Both the position numbers and the translations under genes were made by a program. A DNA stretch of 64,000 bases from an uncultured bacterium (lineage in GTDB: Bacteria > Desulfobacterota > Desulfobaccia > Desulfobaccales > 0-14-0-80-60-11), in NCBI GenBank assembly GCA_937943575.1, contig CALEAV010000028.1:1-64000 (forward strand), in the 5' to 3' direction. This document shows, in pieces, positions 26,108-35,441 of the stretch (position 1 is the first letter of the stretch; the number at the start of each line of letters is the position of its first letter). The notes beneath the pieces are model-generated. The model was not told the origin of the DNA. It did no database searches and worked only from the letters and a program-made list of their open reading frames with translations.

Positions 26108-27490
26108 GTGAGGTGCCCGGTGGACTCCCTGCCGCCCCTGGCGCCCGGCACCGAGCTGGAGCTCACCCCGGACCGCCTGGCCTTCGGCGGCCCGGCCCTG
26201 GCCCGGGTGGGCGGCCTGGTCGTCTTTGTGGACCGGGCCCTGCCCGGCCAGCGGCTTAAGGTGCAGATCACCCGGCGGCGCCGGCGCTACCTGGAGGCCC
26301 GCATCGTCCAGGTGCTGCAGCAGTCGCCCCACTACTCGCCTCCCTTCTGCCGGCATTTCGGGGTCTGCGGCGGCTGCTCCTGGCAGCATCTGGCCTACCC
26401 GGAGCAGGTGCGCTGGAAGGGCCGTCATCTTGAGGAGGTGCTGGCGCACCTGGGCCGGGTGGCGCCCCGGGAATTCCTCCCCCCGGTGCCCTCGCCCCGG
26501 GAGCGTTGCTACCGCAACAAGATGACCTTTGCCTTTGCGCCCGGCGGCCCGGGAGAAGGCCGGTTCATCCTGGGCCTGCACCGCGGGGACCACCCTCAGG
26601 AGATCTTCGCCCTGGAGGAGTGCCACCTGCTTGGGCCCGCGGCCCTGGAGCTGGTGCTTCAGCTGCGGGAGATCTGCCGCCGCCTGGGCCTTGGGGCCTA
26701 CGACCCCCGCACCGGCCAGGGGATGCTCCATTCCCTGGTGGTGCGGGAAGGGCAGCGCACCGGGCAGACGCTTCTGCATCTCATCACCGCCGGGAAGGCG
26801 CCGCCTCAGGGACTGACGCAGCTGGCGGAGGAACTTCGCCGCCACGCTCCCCGCCTCACCACCCTGGCCCACTCGCATCACCCCGGACGGCCCCCGGCCC
26901 GCATCCTTTTCGGCCCCGGCTGTCTGGAGGAGGAGCTGGCGGGGCTGCGCCTGTGCATCTCTCCCGATTCCTTTCTCCAGCCCAACACCGAGGCGGCGGA
27001 ATTGCTCTATAATGCCATTGCGGAACGGGGGGAATTCACCGGCGGGGAGGTGGTCTGGGACCTCTACTGCGGCGCCGGCGGCATTGCTTTGGCCCTGGCC
27101 CCCCAGGCAAGGCAGGTGGTGGGCTTTGAACTCTCCTCCCGGGCCGTGGCGGATGCCCGCGCCAACGCCAGGCGGAACCGCGTGGACGACTGCCGCTTTG
27201 TGGCCGGGGATCTGGCCCGGACCCTGGGCGCAGCCCTGAGAGAGCCCTCCTTACCGCGGCCTCAGGTCATCATTGCGGATCCGCCTCGGGCGGGCCTGCA
27301 CCCGGCAGTCGTCGCCCTTCTCCAGGAACTGGCCCCCCGGCGCCTGATCCTGGTGTCCTGCCACCCCGCCACCCTGGCCCGGGACCTGGAGCGGCTTTCC
27401 GGCCCCTATGAGGTGGAGACGGCCCAGGCCTTTGATTTTTTTCCCCATACGCCGCACCTGGAGGCCCTGGTGACCCTCAGACGGCGATAG
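26108..27490 (+). CDS. TRAM-domain RNA m5U methyltransferase (TrmA/RlmD family)
   Basis: This SAM-dependent enzyme makes 5-methyluridine in tRNA or 23S rRNA. The 460-aa protein has a TRAM domain (about 10-68) and four [4Fe-4S] ligands Cys81, 87, 90 and 172 in FCRHFGVCGGC...EECHLLG. SPDSFLQPNTEAAELLY, DLYCGAGGIALALA and ADPPRAGLHP follow, with catalytic SCHPATLARDL, where the usual SCNP has His in place of Asn. GTG 26108 opens the frame; GTG 26120 with GAGG upstream is an equally good start. Target (RlmD-like or TrmA-like) is undecided. Confidence 0.9.
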   Translation: MRCPVDSLPPLAPGTELELTPDRLAFGGPALARVGGLVVFVDRALPGQRLKVQITRRRRRYLEARIVQVLQQSPHYSPPFCRHFGVCGGCSWQHLAYPEQVRWKGRHLEEVLAHLGRVAPREFLPPVPSPRERCYRNKMTFAFAPGGPGEGRFILGLHRGDHPQEIFALEECHLLGPAALELVLQLREICRRLGLGAYDPRTGQGMLHSLVVREGQRTGQTLLHLITAGKAPPQGLTQLAEELRRHAPRLTTLAHSHHPGRPPARILFGPGCLEEELAGLRLCISPDSFLQPNTEAAELLYNAIAERGEFTGGEVVWDLYCGAGGIALALAPQARQVVGFELSSRAVADARANARRNRVDDCRFVAGDLARTLGAALREPSLPRPQVIIADPPRAGLHPAVVALLQELAPRRLILVSCHPATLARDLERLSGPYEVETAQAFDFFPHTPHLEALVTLRRR

Positions 27491-27569
27491 ACCGGCGGCT
27501 GGCCGAGAGGAACGGAGATCCTGCCGGCCCGGGGACATCAGGGCTGGCGGGCTGATAAAACTCAGTGGC

Positions 27570-28547
27570 TCATTCCGGACACGCGGCGGCCAGCCGGGCC
27601 ACCACCGCCTCACTGGCGCTGTAGGGGTCGGTGCGCCGGGCCAGAATGTCGTCCAGGATCTCCTCCAGGCGGCCGTCCCTGAGGAGGCGGCGGAGAAGGA
27701 GCTCGGCCACCCTCTCCTTCACCAGTTCCAGGAATTCCTGGCGCAGCCGCTCCCGCCGCGCCGCCAGAAGCGCCGCCCCCCCGGCCTGGGTGAGGTAATG
27801 CCGGTGTTCCTCGATGGCGGCCAGCAGCTCCACCACCCCCAGATCATCCTTGGCCTGGGTGCGGATGACCCGGGGCAGCCACCCTTCGGACTCTTTTCCG
27901 CCCCGGCGCATGTCCACCATGAGGAGCAGATCCTGCACGGTGCGCTCCGCTCCCTCCCGGTCGGCTTTGTTCACCACCAGGATGTCCGCCACCTCCAGCA
28001 GCCCCGCCTTGAGGGCCTGGATGTCATCCCCCAAACCCGGCACGGTGACCACCACGGTGGTGTCGGCGGTGCCGGCGATCTCCACCTCATCCTGGCCCAC
28101 CCCCACGGTCTCCACCAGCACATAGTCCTTGCCCATGGCGTCCAGCACGGTGATCACCGCCCGGGCCGAGGCGGTGAGGCCGCCGAAATGCCCCCGGGTG
28201 GCCAGAGAGCGGATGAACACCCCTTCATCGGTGGCGTGGCGCTGCATGCGGATGCGGTCCCCCAGAATCGCCCCGCCGGAGAAGGGGCTGGTGGGATCCA
28301 CCGCCACCACCCCCACGGTCTTCCCCTGGGCCCTCAGGTGCTGAATGAGGCGGTCAGTCAGGGTGCTTTTCCCCACCCCTGGGGAGCCGGTGAGGCCGAC
28401 GATGTGGGCCCGGCCGCTGTGGGGATAAAGCTGCTTCAGGACCTCCCGGGCCGCGGGGAAGCCGTCGTCCAGATCCCGCATCAGGCGGGCTGCGGCCCTG
28501 ATGTCCCCCGAGAGGATGCGCTGGACCAGGTCAGCAGGGTTTTCCAT
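27570..28547 (-). CDS. meaB: MeaB/ArgK-type G3E GTPase (methylmalonyl-CoA mutase chaperone)
   Basis: MeaB guards adenosylcobalamin loading and protects acyl-CoA mutases from inactivation. The 325-aa protein shows GLTGSPGVGKSTLTDRLI (Walker A), VVAVDPTSPFSGGAILGDRIRM, FIRSLATRGHFGGL, VLVETVGVGQDEVEIAGTADTTV and LVVNKADREGA (NKxD). The start is ATG 28547 with GAGGTAA upstream. No mutase gene lies in the window, but a B12-dependent mutase partner elsewhere would fit the complete corrin pathway next door. Confidence 0.95.
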   Translation of the reverse strand: MENPADLVQRILSGDIRAAARLMRDLDDGFPAAREVLKQLYPHSGRAHIVGLTGSPGVGKSTLTDRLIQHLRAQGKTVGVVAVDPTSPFSGGAILGDRIRMQRHATDEGVFIRSLATRGHFGGLTASARAVITVLDAMGKDYVLVETVGVGQDEVEIAGTADTTVVVTVPGLGDDIQALKAGLLEVADILVVNKADREGAERTVQDLLLMVDMRRGGKESEGWLPRVIRTQAKDDLGVVELLAAIEEHRHYLTQAGGAALLAARRERLRQEFLELVKERVAELLLRRLLRDGRLEEILDDILARRTDPYSASEAVVARLAAACPE

Positions 28548-28591
28548 CGTTACCTCGGTGCGTGAAAGGGGAGATTCTCCGTGCTCTCCGG

Positions 28592-29764
28592 CTAAAAGAC
28601 CAACAAAGAGATGACGGCCACCGCGGCGAGGACCCACAGCAGGCTGAGGCCGCCGCCGATGAGGGCCGCCGCGGCCCCCAGCATGAGGGCCCAGGTCCTG
28701 AGGTCCGTCAGGGTGGGCAGGGCCAGGGTCACCGTGGTCCAGACCAGCATGCCCGCCAGGGCCGCCAGCACCCCCTGGATGAAGGGCCGGATCCGGGGGC
28801 TGGATTTCACCTGCTCATACAGGGGGATCAGGCCCACGACGATCAGGATGGGGGGAAGAAAGATGGCCCCGGTGGCCACCGCCGCGCCCGCCAGCCCCTG
28901 CACCAGATACCCCGTGAAGGCCGCCAGAATCAGCAGGGGCCCGGGAGTGACATAGCTCAGAAGCAGCCCGTCCAAAAACTGGGGGAGGGTGAGCCAGTGG
29001 AGGTGCTCCACCACCTCCCGCTGCAGCGCCGGAATCATGGCATAGCCGCCCCCGAAGCTGATGAGGCCCACCTTGGCCATGATTGCCGCCAGCCGGGCCA
29101 GGAGGGGGGAAAAATGCCCCAGCGTCAGCCAGAGGGCTCCGGCCCCGGCCGCCAGGGCGACAACCACTCCCAGATCCCGGAGGGAAGCCGGCGAGGCAGC
29201 CCTGCGTCCAGGCTCTGCGGCGGCCGGTTCCCCTGCAGATGACAGAAGCATCCGCACCAGCCCGGCTCCCACAAACACCAGGAGGTAGTTCACCCGGAGG
29301 GCGAAGGTTCCCAGGGCCGCGGCCGCCAGGGCCACCTCGGGCCAAAAACGGCACAGGTCCCGCCCCAGCCGCCAGAGGGCCTGCAGGAGCAGGGCGATGA
29401 CTGCGGCATTCAGACCCCGGGAGAGGGCCTGGATCCAGGCAAGGTGGCCGAAGCGCACATACAGCCCGGTGAGGGCGGTCATGAGGACGAAGGCCGGCAG
29501 GATGAAGCCCGCCGCCGCAGCCAGGGCCCCGGCCGGCCCCTTGAGCCGCTGCCCCACATAGGTGGCGATCTGCACCACCGTCGCCCCGGGGAGCAGCTGG
29601 CAAAAAGCCACCCCGTCCAGGAACTCCCGCTGGCTCAGCCAGCCCTTCTCCTCCACCACCCGGCGGCGCAGGGGCTCAATCATGGCCAGCCCGCCGAAGG
29701 CCGTGAGGCCCAGGTGCAGGAAGGTGGCGAACAGGGCCGCCGCAGAGGGGGGCCGGGCGCTCAC
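28592..29764 (-). CDS. chrA: ChrA-type chromate/anion transporter
   Basis: The 390-aa membrane protein has two tandem chromate-transporter domains. Each carries the family motif: FLHLGLTAFGGLAMIEPLRR with FLDGVAFCQLLPGATVVQIA in the first half, and VGLISFGGGYAMIPALQREV with FLDGLLLSYVTPGPLLILAAF in the second. ChrA proteins export chromate, though many homologues have unknown physiological anions. The start is GTG 29764, overlapping the paaK stop by 4 nt, so it is probably translated from the paaK transcript. Confidence 0.93.
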   Translation of the reverse strand: MSARPPSAAALFATFLHLGLTAFGGLAMIEPLRRRVVEEKGWLSQREFLDGVAFCQLLPGATVVQIATYVGQRLKGPAGALAAAAGFILPAFVLMTALTGLYVRFGHLAWIQALSRGLNAAVIALLLQALWRLGRDLCRFWPEVALAAAALGTFALRVNYLLVFVGAGLVRMLLSSAGEPAAAEPGRRAASPASLRDLGVVVALAAGAGALWLTLGHFSPLLARLAAIMAKVGLISFGGGYAMIPALQREVVEHLHWLTLPQFLDGLLLSYVTPGPLLILAAFTGYLVQGLAGAAVATGAIFLPPILIVVGLIPLYEQVKSSPRIRPFIQGVLAALAGMLVWTTVTLALPTLTDLRTWALMLGAAAALIGGGLSLLWVLAAVAVISLLVF

Positions 29765-31161
29765 GTCTCCTGCCGCCGGTCCACGATCCGCAGGGCCTTG
29801 CCTTCGCTCACCGGCAGGGTGTTGGGCTCCACCAGCTCCACCACCGGGGTGACCAAAAGCTCGCTCTTCAAGGCCTCGGTGAGGCGCTTTTTCAGTCCGG
29901 TGAGATACTTCAGGTCCTCCTTGAAGAAGCTCTCCTTGACCTCCACCTTGACGGTCATGATGTCGTTGTAATCCCGGCGACTGAGCTCCACCAGGTAATT
30001 GGTGTGCACCTCGGGCAGGGCCATGAGCACCTTCTCGATCTGCATGGGGAAGATGTTGACCCCCTTGATGATGATCATGTCGTCGGTGCGGCCCTGGATG
30101 CGGGAGATGCGCCGCATGGCCCGGCCGCAGGGGCAGGGGGTGTCCTCATACGATGCCAGGTCCCGGGTGCGGTAGCGGATGAGGGGCATGCCCTCCCGGG
30201 TGAGGTTGGTGAACACCAGCTCCCCCACCACCCCGGGGGGGAGGGGCTCCAGCGTGTTGGGGTCCACCACCTCCAGGAGGAAGGCGTCCTCCCAGACGTG
30301 CATGCCGTTTTGCTCCGGGCACTCAAAGGCCACGCCGGGGCCGTTCATCTCCGAAAGGCCGTAGGAGTTGTAGGCCTTCAGGCCATAGGCCGCCTCGATG
30401 CGCCGGCGCATGTCCTCGGTGTGGGGCTCGGCGCCGATGAAGGCGATGCGCAGGGGAAGGTCCCTGGGGTCCACGCCCATCTCGGCGAAGACATTGAGGA
30501 GATACAGGGCATAGCTGGGGATGATGTGCAGCACCGTGGTCCGGAACTGCTGCATGAGCTGCACCTGGCGGCGGCTGTTGCCGGCGCCGGCGGGGATGGT
30601 GAGGCAGCCCAGGCGCTCCCCCCCGTAGTGGAACCCCAGGCCCCCGGTGAACAGCCCGTAGCCCATCATGTTCTGGAAGACATCCCCGGGCCGGACCCCG
30701 GTCATGTACATGGAGCGGGCCACCAGCTCGGCCCAGGCCTCGATGTCGGCCCGGGTGTAATAGATGACCGTGGCCTGGCCGGTGGTGCCGGAGGAGGCAT
30801 GGAGGCGCACCAGGCGCTCTGTGGGGACGGTGAGGAAATCCGGCCCCCGGGCCCGAAGATCATCCTTGGTGGTGTAGGGCAGCCGGCGGACATCCTCCAG
30901 GCTGCGGATGTCCTGGGGCTGCAGGCCCGCCTCCCTCAGCCGCTCCCGGTAGAAGGGGGACTGAGACGCCCGGGCCACGGTGGCCTGCAGGCGCTGCAGC
31001 TGCAAATCCCGGAGCTTCTCCGGGGTCAGGGTTTCCACCTCAGGGTCCCAGTACACCGGCCTCTCTCCGCGGCGGAGGTTCGTCCCCGGGGGCGCCCAGG
31101 GCCGGCGCCGATCGCCGCCCCGCTGCCGGCCGCCTCCCGGAGCAGGTGAAAAATCACTCAT
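29761..31161 (-). CDS. paaK: Phenylacetate-CoA ligase family AMP-forming enzyme
   Basis: The 466-aa adenylating ligase shows LHASSGTTGQATVIYYTRAD (AMP-binding P-loop), MMGYGLFTGGLGFHYGGERLG, FIGAEPHTEDMRRRIE, YNSYGLSEMNGPGVAFEC, RYRTRDLASYEDTPCPCGR, ISRIQGRTDDMIIIKGVNIFP and the C-terminal NTLPVSEGKALRIVDRR. It activates an aryl or arylacetic acid to its CoA thioester. Paralogues with different substrates are common in anaerobes, so the substrate is uncertain. No other phenylacetate gene is nearby; it is coupled to chrA. Confidence 0.92.
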   Translation of the reverse strand: MSDFSPAPGGGRQRGGDRRRPWAPPGTNLRRGERPVYWDPEVETLTPEKLRDLQLQRLQATVARASQSPFYRERLREAGLQPQDIRSLEDVRRLPYTTKDDLRARGPDFLTVPTERLVRLHASSGTTGQATVIYYTRADIEAWAELVARSMYMTGVRPGDVFQNMMGYGLFTGGLGFHYGGERLGCLTIPAGAGNSRRQVQLMQQFRTTVLHIIPSYALYLLNVFAEMGVDPRDLPLRIAFIGAEPHTEDMRRRIEAAYGLKAYNSYGLSEMNGPGVAFECPEQNGMHVWEDAFLLEVVDPNTLEPLPPGVVGELVFTNLTREGMPLIRYRTRDLASYEDTPCPCGRAMRRISRIQGRTDDMIIIKGVNIFPMQIEKVLMALPEVHTNYLVELSRRDYNDIMTVKVEVKESFFKEDLKYLTGLKKRLTEALKSELLVTPVVELVEPNTLPVSEGKALRIVDRRQET

Positions 31162-31303
31162 TTTTATCCCCTTCCCGGGGGGCTGTCAAGGAAAGCCACC
31201 GGGGGGCCCAGGCTTTTGTTTGCCTGAGCGGGATTATTTTTCTAAGATGACAGAAGGTGGTCCGACAGACCGCCATGGTTTCCCAGCCGGCAAGGAGGGC
31301 TCC

Positions 31304-32947
31304 ATGCGCCTCACCATTGCCCAGGTGAACCCCACCGTGGGCGATATCGCCGGCAATCTGGCCAGGCTGAAGGACGTGCTTGCCCAGGTGCCGGCCGACA
31401 GCGATCTCGTCATCTTTCCAGAGCTGTATCTGGTGGGCTACCCGCCCCGGGACCTTCTGGAGCGCCCGGCCCTGCTGGAGGCGGTGGCGCGGGCTTTGGA
31501 GGAGATCGCCCGGCTGTCGGCCCGATACCCGGAATCGGGCCTCCTGGTGGGGGCGCCCCGGGCCACCGGCCAGGCCCGGGGCAAAGGGCTGTACAACTCC
31601 GCCCTGCTGTTTTACCGGGGCCAGATGGTGGGCTGCCGGGACAAGACGCTGTTGCCCTCCTACGACGTGTTTGATGAAACCCGCTATTTCGACCCCTCCC
31701 CGGTCATCAAGCCGGTGCCTTTCAAAGGGGTGCGGCTGGGAATCACCATCTGCGAGGACGCCTGGGCCCAGGAGGAGACCTGGTGCTCCCGGCTTTACAC
31801 CCACGACCCGGTGCGCCTGCTGGCGGAGCAGGGAAGCGAACTCTTCATCAACCTGTCCGCCTCGCCTTTCCAGGTGGGCAAGGAGGAGGTGCGCTACCGC
31901 CTCATGGGCCGCCACGCCCGCAAGTACGGCCGCCCCTTTGTGTATGTCAACCAGGTGGGGGGCAACGACGAGCTCATCTTCGACGGCCGCAGCCTGGCCT
32001 TTGACAGCCGGGGGGACCCCCTGGCGGTGCTGCCGGCCTTTGAAGAGGCGGTGGTGACGGTGGACCTGACCCGGCCGGGCACTCCGGGCCTGTATGAGCC
32101 CCAGGAGCCCATCGCCGCGGTGTGCGACGCCCTGATTCTGGGCCTGAAGGATTATCTCCGCAAATGCGGTTTCCGCCAGGTGGTGGTGGGCCTCTCCGGA
32201 GGGGTGGACTCGGCGGTGGTGGCCGCAGTGGCGGTGAAGGCCCTGGGGGCGGCCAACGTCCTGGGGGTGGCCATGCCCTCCCCCTATTCCTCGCCCGCCT
32301 CCCTGGCGGACGCCCGCACCCTGGCCGCCAATCTGGGGATTGAGCTCAAGGTGGTGCCCATCACCCCCATCTATGAAGCCTACAAGCGGAGCCTGGGGGA
32401 GCACTTCCCGGTGGAGCCCATCGACGTCACCCTGGAGAACATCCAGGCCCGCATCCGGGGCAACATCCTCATGGCCTTCTCCAACCGCTTGGGCCATCTG
32501 GTGCTCTCCACCGGCAACAAGAGCGAGCTGGCGGTGGGCTACTGCACCCTCTACGGCGACATGAGCGGCGGGCTGGCGCTGCTGGCGGACGTGCCCAAGA
32601 CCATGGTGTATGAACTGGCCCGCTTCCTCAACCGGGAGCGGCCCCTCATCCCCGAGTCCATCCTCACCAAGGTGCCCTCCGCCGAGCTCCGCCCCAACCA
32701 GAGAGACCAGGACACCCTGCCGCCCTACGAGATCCTGGACCGGATCATCCAGCTCTATCTGGTGGAGTCCCGCTCGGCCCAGGAGATCATGGCCCAGGGC
32801 TTTGAACCGGAGACGGTGCGCTGGGTGATCCGGGCCATTGACCACAACGAATACAAGCGCCGCCAGGCGGCGCCGGGCCTGAGGGTCACCTCCAAGGCCT
32901 TCGGCATGGGCCGGCGCTATCCCATCGCGGCCCGATATGATTTTTAG
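31304..32947 (+). CDS. nadE: Glutamine-dependent NAD+ synthetase
   Basis: This two-domain enzyme (547 aa) amidates deamido-NAD+. The N-terminal nitrilase-like glutaminase has Glu in [15 protein letters not shown], Lys in [13 protein letters not shown] and nucleophile Cys in GITICEDAW. The C-terminal synthetase has the PP-loop [35 protein letters not shown] and [21 protein letters not shown] 31304 follows CAAGGAGGG at 6 nt. It is divergent from paaK across 142 bp. Confidence 0.97.
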   Translation: MRLTIAQVNPTVGDIAGNLARLKDVLAQVPADSDLVIFPELYLVGYPPRDLLERPALLEAVARALEEIARLSARYPESGLLVGAPRATGQARGKGLYNSALLFYRGQMVGCRDKTLLPSYDVFDETRYFDPSPVIKPVPFKGVRLGITICEDAWAQEETWCSRLYTHDPVRLLAEQGSELFINLSASPFQVGKEEVRYRLMGRHARKYGRPFVYVNQVGGNDELIFDGRSLAFDSRGDPLAVLPAFEEAVVTVDLTRPGTPGLYEPQEPIAAVCDALILGLKDYLRKCGFRQVVVGLSGGVDSAVVAAVAVKALGAANVLGVAMPSPYSSPASLADARTLAANLGIELKVVPITPIYEAYKRSLGEHFPVEPIDVTLENIQARIRGNILMAFSNRLGHLVLSTGNKSELAVGYCTLYGDMSGGLALLADVPKTMVYELARFLNRERPLIPESILTKVPSAELRPNQRDQDTLPPYEILDRIIQLYLVESRSAQEIMAQGFEPETVRWVIRAIDHNEYKRRQAAPGLRVTSKAFGMGRRYPIAARYDF

Positions 32948-32980
32948 GGAGGGGGCGGAGGGCCGCACCCTGGCCCGCTC

Positions 32981-33033
32981 CTCCCCCCGGGCTGGAGGAG
33001 GGGGCAGGGGGCAACAGCTCCTTGGGCCCCTCC
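32981..33033 (-). repeat. G4-element copy G (inverted)
   Basis: On the minus strand GGAGGGGCCCAAGG... is followed by TTGCCCCCTGCCCCCTCC. It aligns closely with copy B at 38387. The plus strand is G-rich. It lies between convergent nadE and the secreted-protein gene and overlaps a 7-bp hairpin CTCCTCC/GGAGGAG (32978-33000) that might serve as a bidirectional terminator. Confidence 0.6.
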
Positions 33034-33046
33034 GCCCGCCGCAGGC

Positions 33047-33682
33047 TCACATGGCCTTGGGGACCCGGGGGTCGGAGGCCGGCCGGGGCTCCGGGTCAGG
33101 TGGGGGCATCGGGGGGGACCCGTCTTCATCCGGCAGGGGGAGATAGGGGGCCGGGGTGGCCTCCGGCCCGGGGGGGCTCCCGCCCGGGGGCAGACCGGGG
33201 GAAGGCCCCTGGGCGCCCGGGCCCCGGAAAGAGGGGGGCGGTTTGAAGCGGTCGTCCAGGTCCGGGGGCGGCAGGGTGAAACCCTTGGCCGACGGCCCTT
33301 CGTAGCCCTCCGGCAGGCCCGGCCCGGGTAAGCCCCGGCCGCCTTGCGCTGCCGGCGGCCTGCCGGGGACCTGGGCCATCTTGAAGGCTCGGGGGTCCAG
33401 CCGCTCCAGGGCCAAGGGGGGCTGGGTGCGTCTCCACGGCCCCTTGAGGCTCCGGCTCGCATACCAGACCCCCTCCCAGAGAAAGTAATACTGCCCCCGG
33501 TAGCGGAAGACATCCGTGGGGATGTTGGGGGCGTAGTAGACCATGGGGGAGCCCGGCGCTGGCAGCCACCGGGGGGTGACCTCCGGGGGCACCGGGATGA
33601 TGCGGGGGCTCTGGGCCCACCCCGGAGACGCCCATAATAGTGCCACCGCTACCAAGGCCAGCAACCAGCGACTCCCTGGCAT
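33047..33682 (-). CDS. Secreted protein, Tyr/Trp-rich domain with Pro-rich tail
   Basis: I do not recognise a named function. The 211-aa protein from ATG 33682 (GAGGGGA upstream) starts with a signal peptide (MPGSRWLLALVAVALLWASPGWAQ). A compact aromatic segment PTDVFRYRGQYYFLWEGVWYA and SLKGPWRR resembles the YYY-WY-GPW pattern of small secreted or outer-membrane-associated proteins. The last 110 residues are Pro/Gly-rich and probably disordered. An in-frame upstream ATG (33763) would place the signal peptide internally and is less likely. Confidence 0.6.
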   Translation of the reverse strand: MPGSRWLLALVAVALLWASPGWAQSPRIIPVPPEVTPRWLPAPGSPMVYYAPNIPTDVFRYRGQYYFLWEGVWYASRSLKGPWRRTQPPLALERLDPRAFKMAQVPGRPPAAQGGRGLPGPGLPEGYEGPSAKGFTLPPPDLDDRFKPPPSFRGPGAQGPSPGLPPGGSPPGPEATPAPYLPLPDEDGSPPMPPPDPEPRPASDPRVPKAM

Positions 33683-33835
33683 GCCCCGCTTCCCCTCTCG
33701 GGACCAAAGCGCCATTCTCCCCGGCGCCTCCCTCAGCCATCGCCTCACCGCCATGTCTCCCACCTCCTCCGGATGAGGGGGTGCTCCTCCTCATCATCGG
33801 CTTCCTGCGGCAGTTTATTCAGCCCTACCGGTCCC

Positions 33836-34555
33836 TCAGTCCTCCGGGATGGTGCGCCGGCGGCCCACACTCAGGTCGTGGTTGGGGATGAGGATGTCCC
33901 CCAGCTGCCGGACCCGCTGGGCGCTCTCGTAGGCCTCCAGGAGGTTGAGGTGCACCCCCGGCGGCACCGCCGGCCCCGAGCTCGGGAAATTCTGGTCATT
34001 GCAGCAGAACCCGGTGATCACCGCCCGGCCCTTGGGGGTGTCCACCACCACGGACTGGCCCCCCACGGTGTGGCCGGGGGTGAGGACCACCCGGATGCCG
34101 GGGACGATCTCGGCGTCCCCGTCCACCGTCACCACCTCATTCTCATCCAGAAGATCGGGGAAATAGCGGTGGTCTGCCGGATGGGGGTTTTTGAAAAACT
34201 CATACTCCCGCTTCTGCACGTAAACCCGGGCGTTGGTGCATTTGTAATCGTTTTCGCAGTGGTCGTTGTGGAGATGGGTGTGGATGATGATGTCGATGTC
34301 TTCGGGTTTGAGGCCGAATTTGGCCAAGGCGTCCTCGAATTCCAGGATTTCCAGGCCCAGCTCCTCCTCCACGCCCGGGGGCACCATGAACTGCTCCATG
34401 CCGGTGTCCACCAGGATGCGCTCCGGGCCGCCTTCCAGGTAAAAGACGTAAATGGGGAGATAGATGCGCTTGCCGTAGCCTTTGAGGTAGGTCAGGATGC
34501 CCTGGTCGGTCTCGTTGATGCCCACCACCAGGGGGTGAATATGGTACACCGCCAT
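33836..34555 (-). CDS. MBL-fold metallo-hydrolase, N-acyl homoserine lactonase-like
   Basis: The 239-aa metallo-beta-lactamase-fold enzyme has the metal site HTHLHNDH (92-99), a later Asp/His set in TPGHTVGGQSVVV and the end LIPNHDLSV. Overall length and the FYLEGGPERILVDTG opening fit the AHL-lactonase/AiiA-like group, but these share a fold with many other hydrolases and no LuxI/LuxR is present. The start ATG 34555 has AAGGAGAGG upstream. A G4-element copy lies 30 nt upstream of it. Confidence 0.85.
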   Translation of the reverse strand: MAVYHIHPLVVGINETDQGILTYLKGYGKRIYLPIYVFYLEGGPERILVDTGMEQFMVPPGVEEELGLEILEFEDALAKFGLKPEDIDIIIHTHLHNDHCENDYKCTNARVYVQKREYEFFKNPHPADHRYFPDLLDENEVVTVDGDAEIVPGIRVVLTPGHTVGGQSVVVDTPKGRAVITGFCCNDQNFPSSGPAVPPGVHLNLLEAYESAQRVRQLGDILIPNHDLSVGRRRTIPED

Positions 34556-34584
34556 ATGCCTCTCCTTTGGTAGGTTTCGTAGGA

Positions 34585-34643
34585 GGAGGGTTCAGGGAAC
34601 AGTGGCCCCTGCCCCCTCTCCAAAGCCCTCCCCCCCACCCCCT
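34585..34643 (+). repeat. G4-element copy A
   Basis: This copy contains a CAGGG...CCCTG hairpin (CAGGGAACAGTGGCCCCTG) followed by a C-rich tract. The opposite strand reads GGGGGTGGGGGGGAGGG then GGGGGCAGGGG, a strong quadruplex pattern. Because the adjacent hydrolase gene is on the minus strand, the G-rich form would be in its 5' leader if transcription starts upstream. Confidence 0.65.
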
Positions 34644-34818
34644 TGATGTAGACCGGGCCTGGATTGCCCAAAGCTTCAGGGCGGTGAGGAAGGGAGTGTG
34701 AGCAGCGCGGGGGTCCGCTGATCTCCCCGCTCTCCGCCCAAAAATCACTTCCGCCCCGGTCTCAACTAAAAGCCATAGGCTCATAATACACCCGAAGCAA
34801 AATTCCGGGCAGAGGTTT

Positions 34819-34839
34819 GGCGGGAAAAATTTTTCCGCC
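34819..34839. promoter_or_regulatory. GGCGG-AAAAATTTTT-CCGCC dyad upstream of CpxP-like gene
   Basis: Arms GGCGG and CCGCC enclose GAAAAATTTTT, about 78 bp upstream of ATG 34917, in an AT-rich patch. It could be an operator or the terminator of an upstream transcript. No regulator can be assigned. Confidence 0.4.
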
Positions 34840-34916
34840 GGATGTCCGGACCCTTCGGGTTAATTGGAAACAACAGGAGATTTTTTTCCTCCATTTCGCG
34901 GCAAGGAGTGGAATCC

Positions 34917-35441
34917 ATGGCAACATTGATACGGCAGCGCGGTTTTCTCCTGGCGGTGGCGGCCCTGCTGGTGGTGGCCCTGGCCTGGCCGGCGGCGGCC
35001 CAGCCCGGCCGCGGCCGGGGCCTGTGGGCCCAGCTCACCCCGGAACAGGCGGCCCAGGTCTTTGATCTGCGCCAGAAATTCCTGAACGACACCGCCGCCC
35101 TGCGCAGGGAGATCTTCGTCAAGCGGGCCGAGCTTATGGCCCTGTGGCAGGCGGAAAACCCCGATGAGAAGGCCATCACCGCCAAGCTCAAGGAGCTCAA
35201 CGCCCTGAAGGGTCAGCTCATGGAGAAGGGCGTGGCCCATCGCCTGGCCCTGAAGAAGATCGCCCCCCAGGCGGCCATGTGGGGCTGGGGCTGGGGCATG
35301 GGCAAAGGCTGGGGCCTGGGCCCGGGGATGGGCCGGGGCATGGGTCCGGGACCGATGCCTCCTCCCGGGCCGGGTCCCCGGAGCGATCTGGAGATGGGCT
35401 TCGGCGAGGAGATCCTGGCCCTGGAGCCCGGCCTGGAATAA
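34917..35441 (+). CDS. CpxP/Spy-like periplasmic protein (heavy-metal resistance/sensor type)
   Basis: The 174-aa secreted protein has a signal peptide (about 1-28, ending AWPAAAQPG), a helical region with LTPEQAAQVFDLRQKFLNDTA and KRAELMALWQAENPDEKAI, and a Gly/Trp/Met-rich tail (WGWGWGMGKGWGLGPGMG). The LTPEQ-helix layout is that of the CpxP/Spy/ZraP-like periplasmic chaperone or metal-sensing family. The Met/Trp/Gly-rich tail could bind metal, which is inference. ATG 34917 has AAGGAG upstream. It appears monocistronic. Confidence 0.75.
   Translation: MATLIRQRGFLLAVAALLVVALAWPAAAQPGRGRGLWAQLTPEQAAQVFDLRQKFLNDTAALRREIFVKRAELMALWQAENPDEKAITAKLKELNALKGQLMEKGVAHRLALKKIAPQAAMWGWGWGMGKGWGLGPGMGRGMGPGPMPPPGPGPRSDLEMGFGEEILALEPGLE

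Noticed and set aside
33836-34555. Quorum-quenching function for the MBL-fold protein
   Set aside because: The metal motif is shared by many hydrolases and there is no acyl-homoserine-lactone system in the window; only the fold-level call is kept.
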